Source of the DNA: Companilactobacillus formosensis
GTDB taxonomy: Bacteria > Bacillota > Bacilli > Lactobacillales > Lactobacillaceae
DNA: 64,000 nucleotides
NCBI RefSeq assembly: GCF_005405305.1
Contig: NZ_BJDU01000007.1
Span: forward strand, 62,001 to 126,000
Reading direction: 5' to 3'
The translations under genes and the position numbers were made by a program. The notes beneath the pieces were generated by a model. It saw nothing but the letters and a program-made list of their open reading frames with translations. It searched no databases and was not told the DNA's origin. Each line of letters begins with the position of its first letter. Within the stretch, counting starts at the first letter, position 1. Of this stretch, positions 63,563 through 64,000 are shown one piece after another.

Positions 63563-64000
<438 letters not shown>

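Overview
The window is 64 kb of AT-rich, densely coding chromosome from a low-GC Gram-positive bacterium. Gene order (ftsK - EF-P modification genes - rodZ/pgsA/cinA/recA/rny; tagO - comFA/comFC - hpf - secA - prfB; phoPR-pst-phoU; hprK-lgt-trxB; uvrBA-rapZ-yvcK-whiA; clpP; cggR-gap-pgk-tpi), strong AGGAGG-type ribosome binding sites, TTG/GTG starts and CcpA/HrcA/LexA/CggR-type operators all point to the family Lactobacillaceae. A Companilactobacillus-like genus is a guess from overall impression only. There are no rRNA genes, insertion sequences, prophage genes or CRISPR arrays. One tRNA is present.

Layout. 1-8.8 kb: an AI-2E family permease cut by the window edge, trmL, a DUF1149 gene, ftsK, then ymfF-ymfH-ymfI (M16 pair and reductase linked to EF-P modification) and rodZ. 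8.8-13 kb: pgsA, a short cinA holding only the amidohydrolase domain, recA and rny. 13-21 kb: tagO, a membrane-anchored HTH protein, a yigZ-type gene on the minus strand, comFA-comFC, hpf and secA. 21-29.5 kb: prfB with its programmed +1 frameshift, phoP-phoR and pstS-pstC-pstA-pstB1-pstB2-phoU. 29.5-33 kb: pspC, yvlD-type, hprK, lgt and trxB. 33-38 kb: a small HTH regulator, phosphoglucomutase, an alkaline-phosphatase-superfamily enzyme and a UMF1-type permease. 38-46 kb: uvrB-uvrA, then rapZ-yvcK-whiA.

46-60 kb is the accessory part, inserted among backbone genes I expect to lie close together (whiA, clpP, cggR). It holds a large membrane protein, a DHA2-type drug exporter, an AlkA-like glycosylase, clpP, a membrane acyltransferase, a LysR regulator, and a complete biotin-independent malonate decarboxylase operon (mdcH-A-B-C-DE-G). 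It ends with an alpha/beta hydrolase and tRNA-Arg(CCG). The malonate operon is the most distinctive system here. Its beta and gamma decarboxylase subunits are one fused gene, its first gene has no ATG/GTG/TTG at the proper place, no malonate transporter is encoded in the window, and a 12-base element at its transcription start recurs upstream of the acyltransferase gene on the other side of the LysR gene. The last 4 kb is the glycolytic operon cggR-gap-pgk-tpiA, with tpiA cut by the window end.

Regulation visible in the DNA: a perfect cre box over the -35 of hpf; LexA-like boxes before recA and uvrB; PhoP-type 11-base repeats before pstS; a CIRCE element at clpP; and a two-unit CggR operator before cggR. 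Roughly twenty intrinsic terminators are visible, two of them bidirectional between convergent genes. I found no convincing wholly new system. The best leads are the regulation and architecture of the malonate decarboxylase region and the terminator-like hairpins inside the trmL and uvrB leaders.
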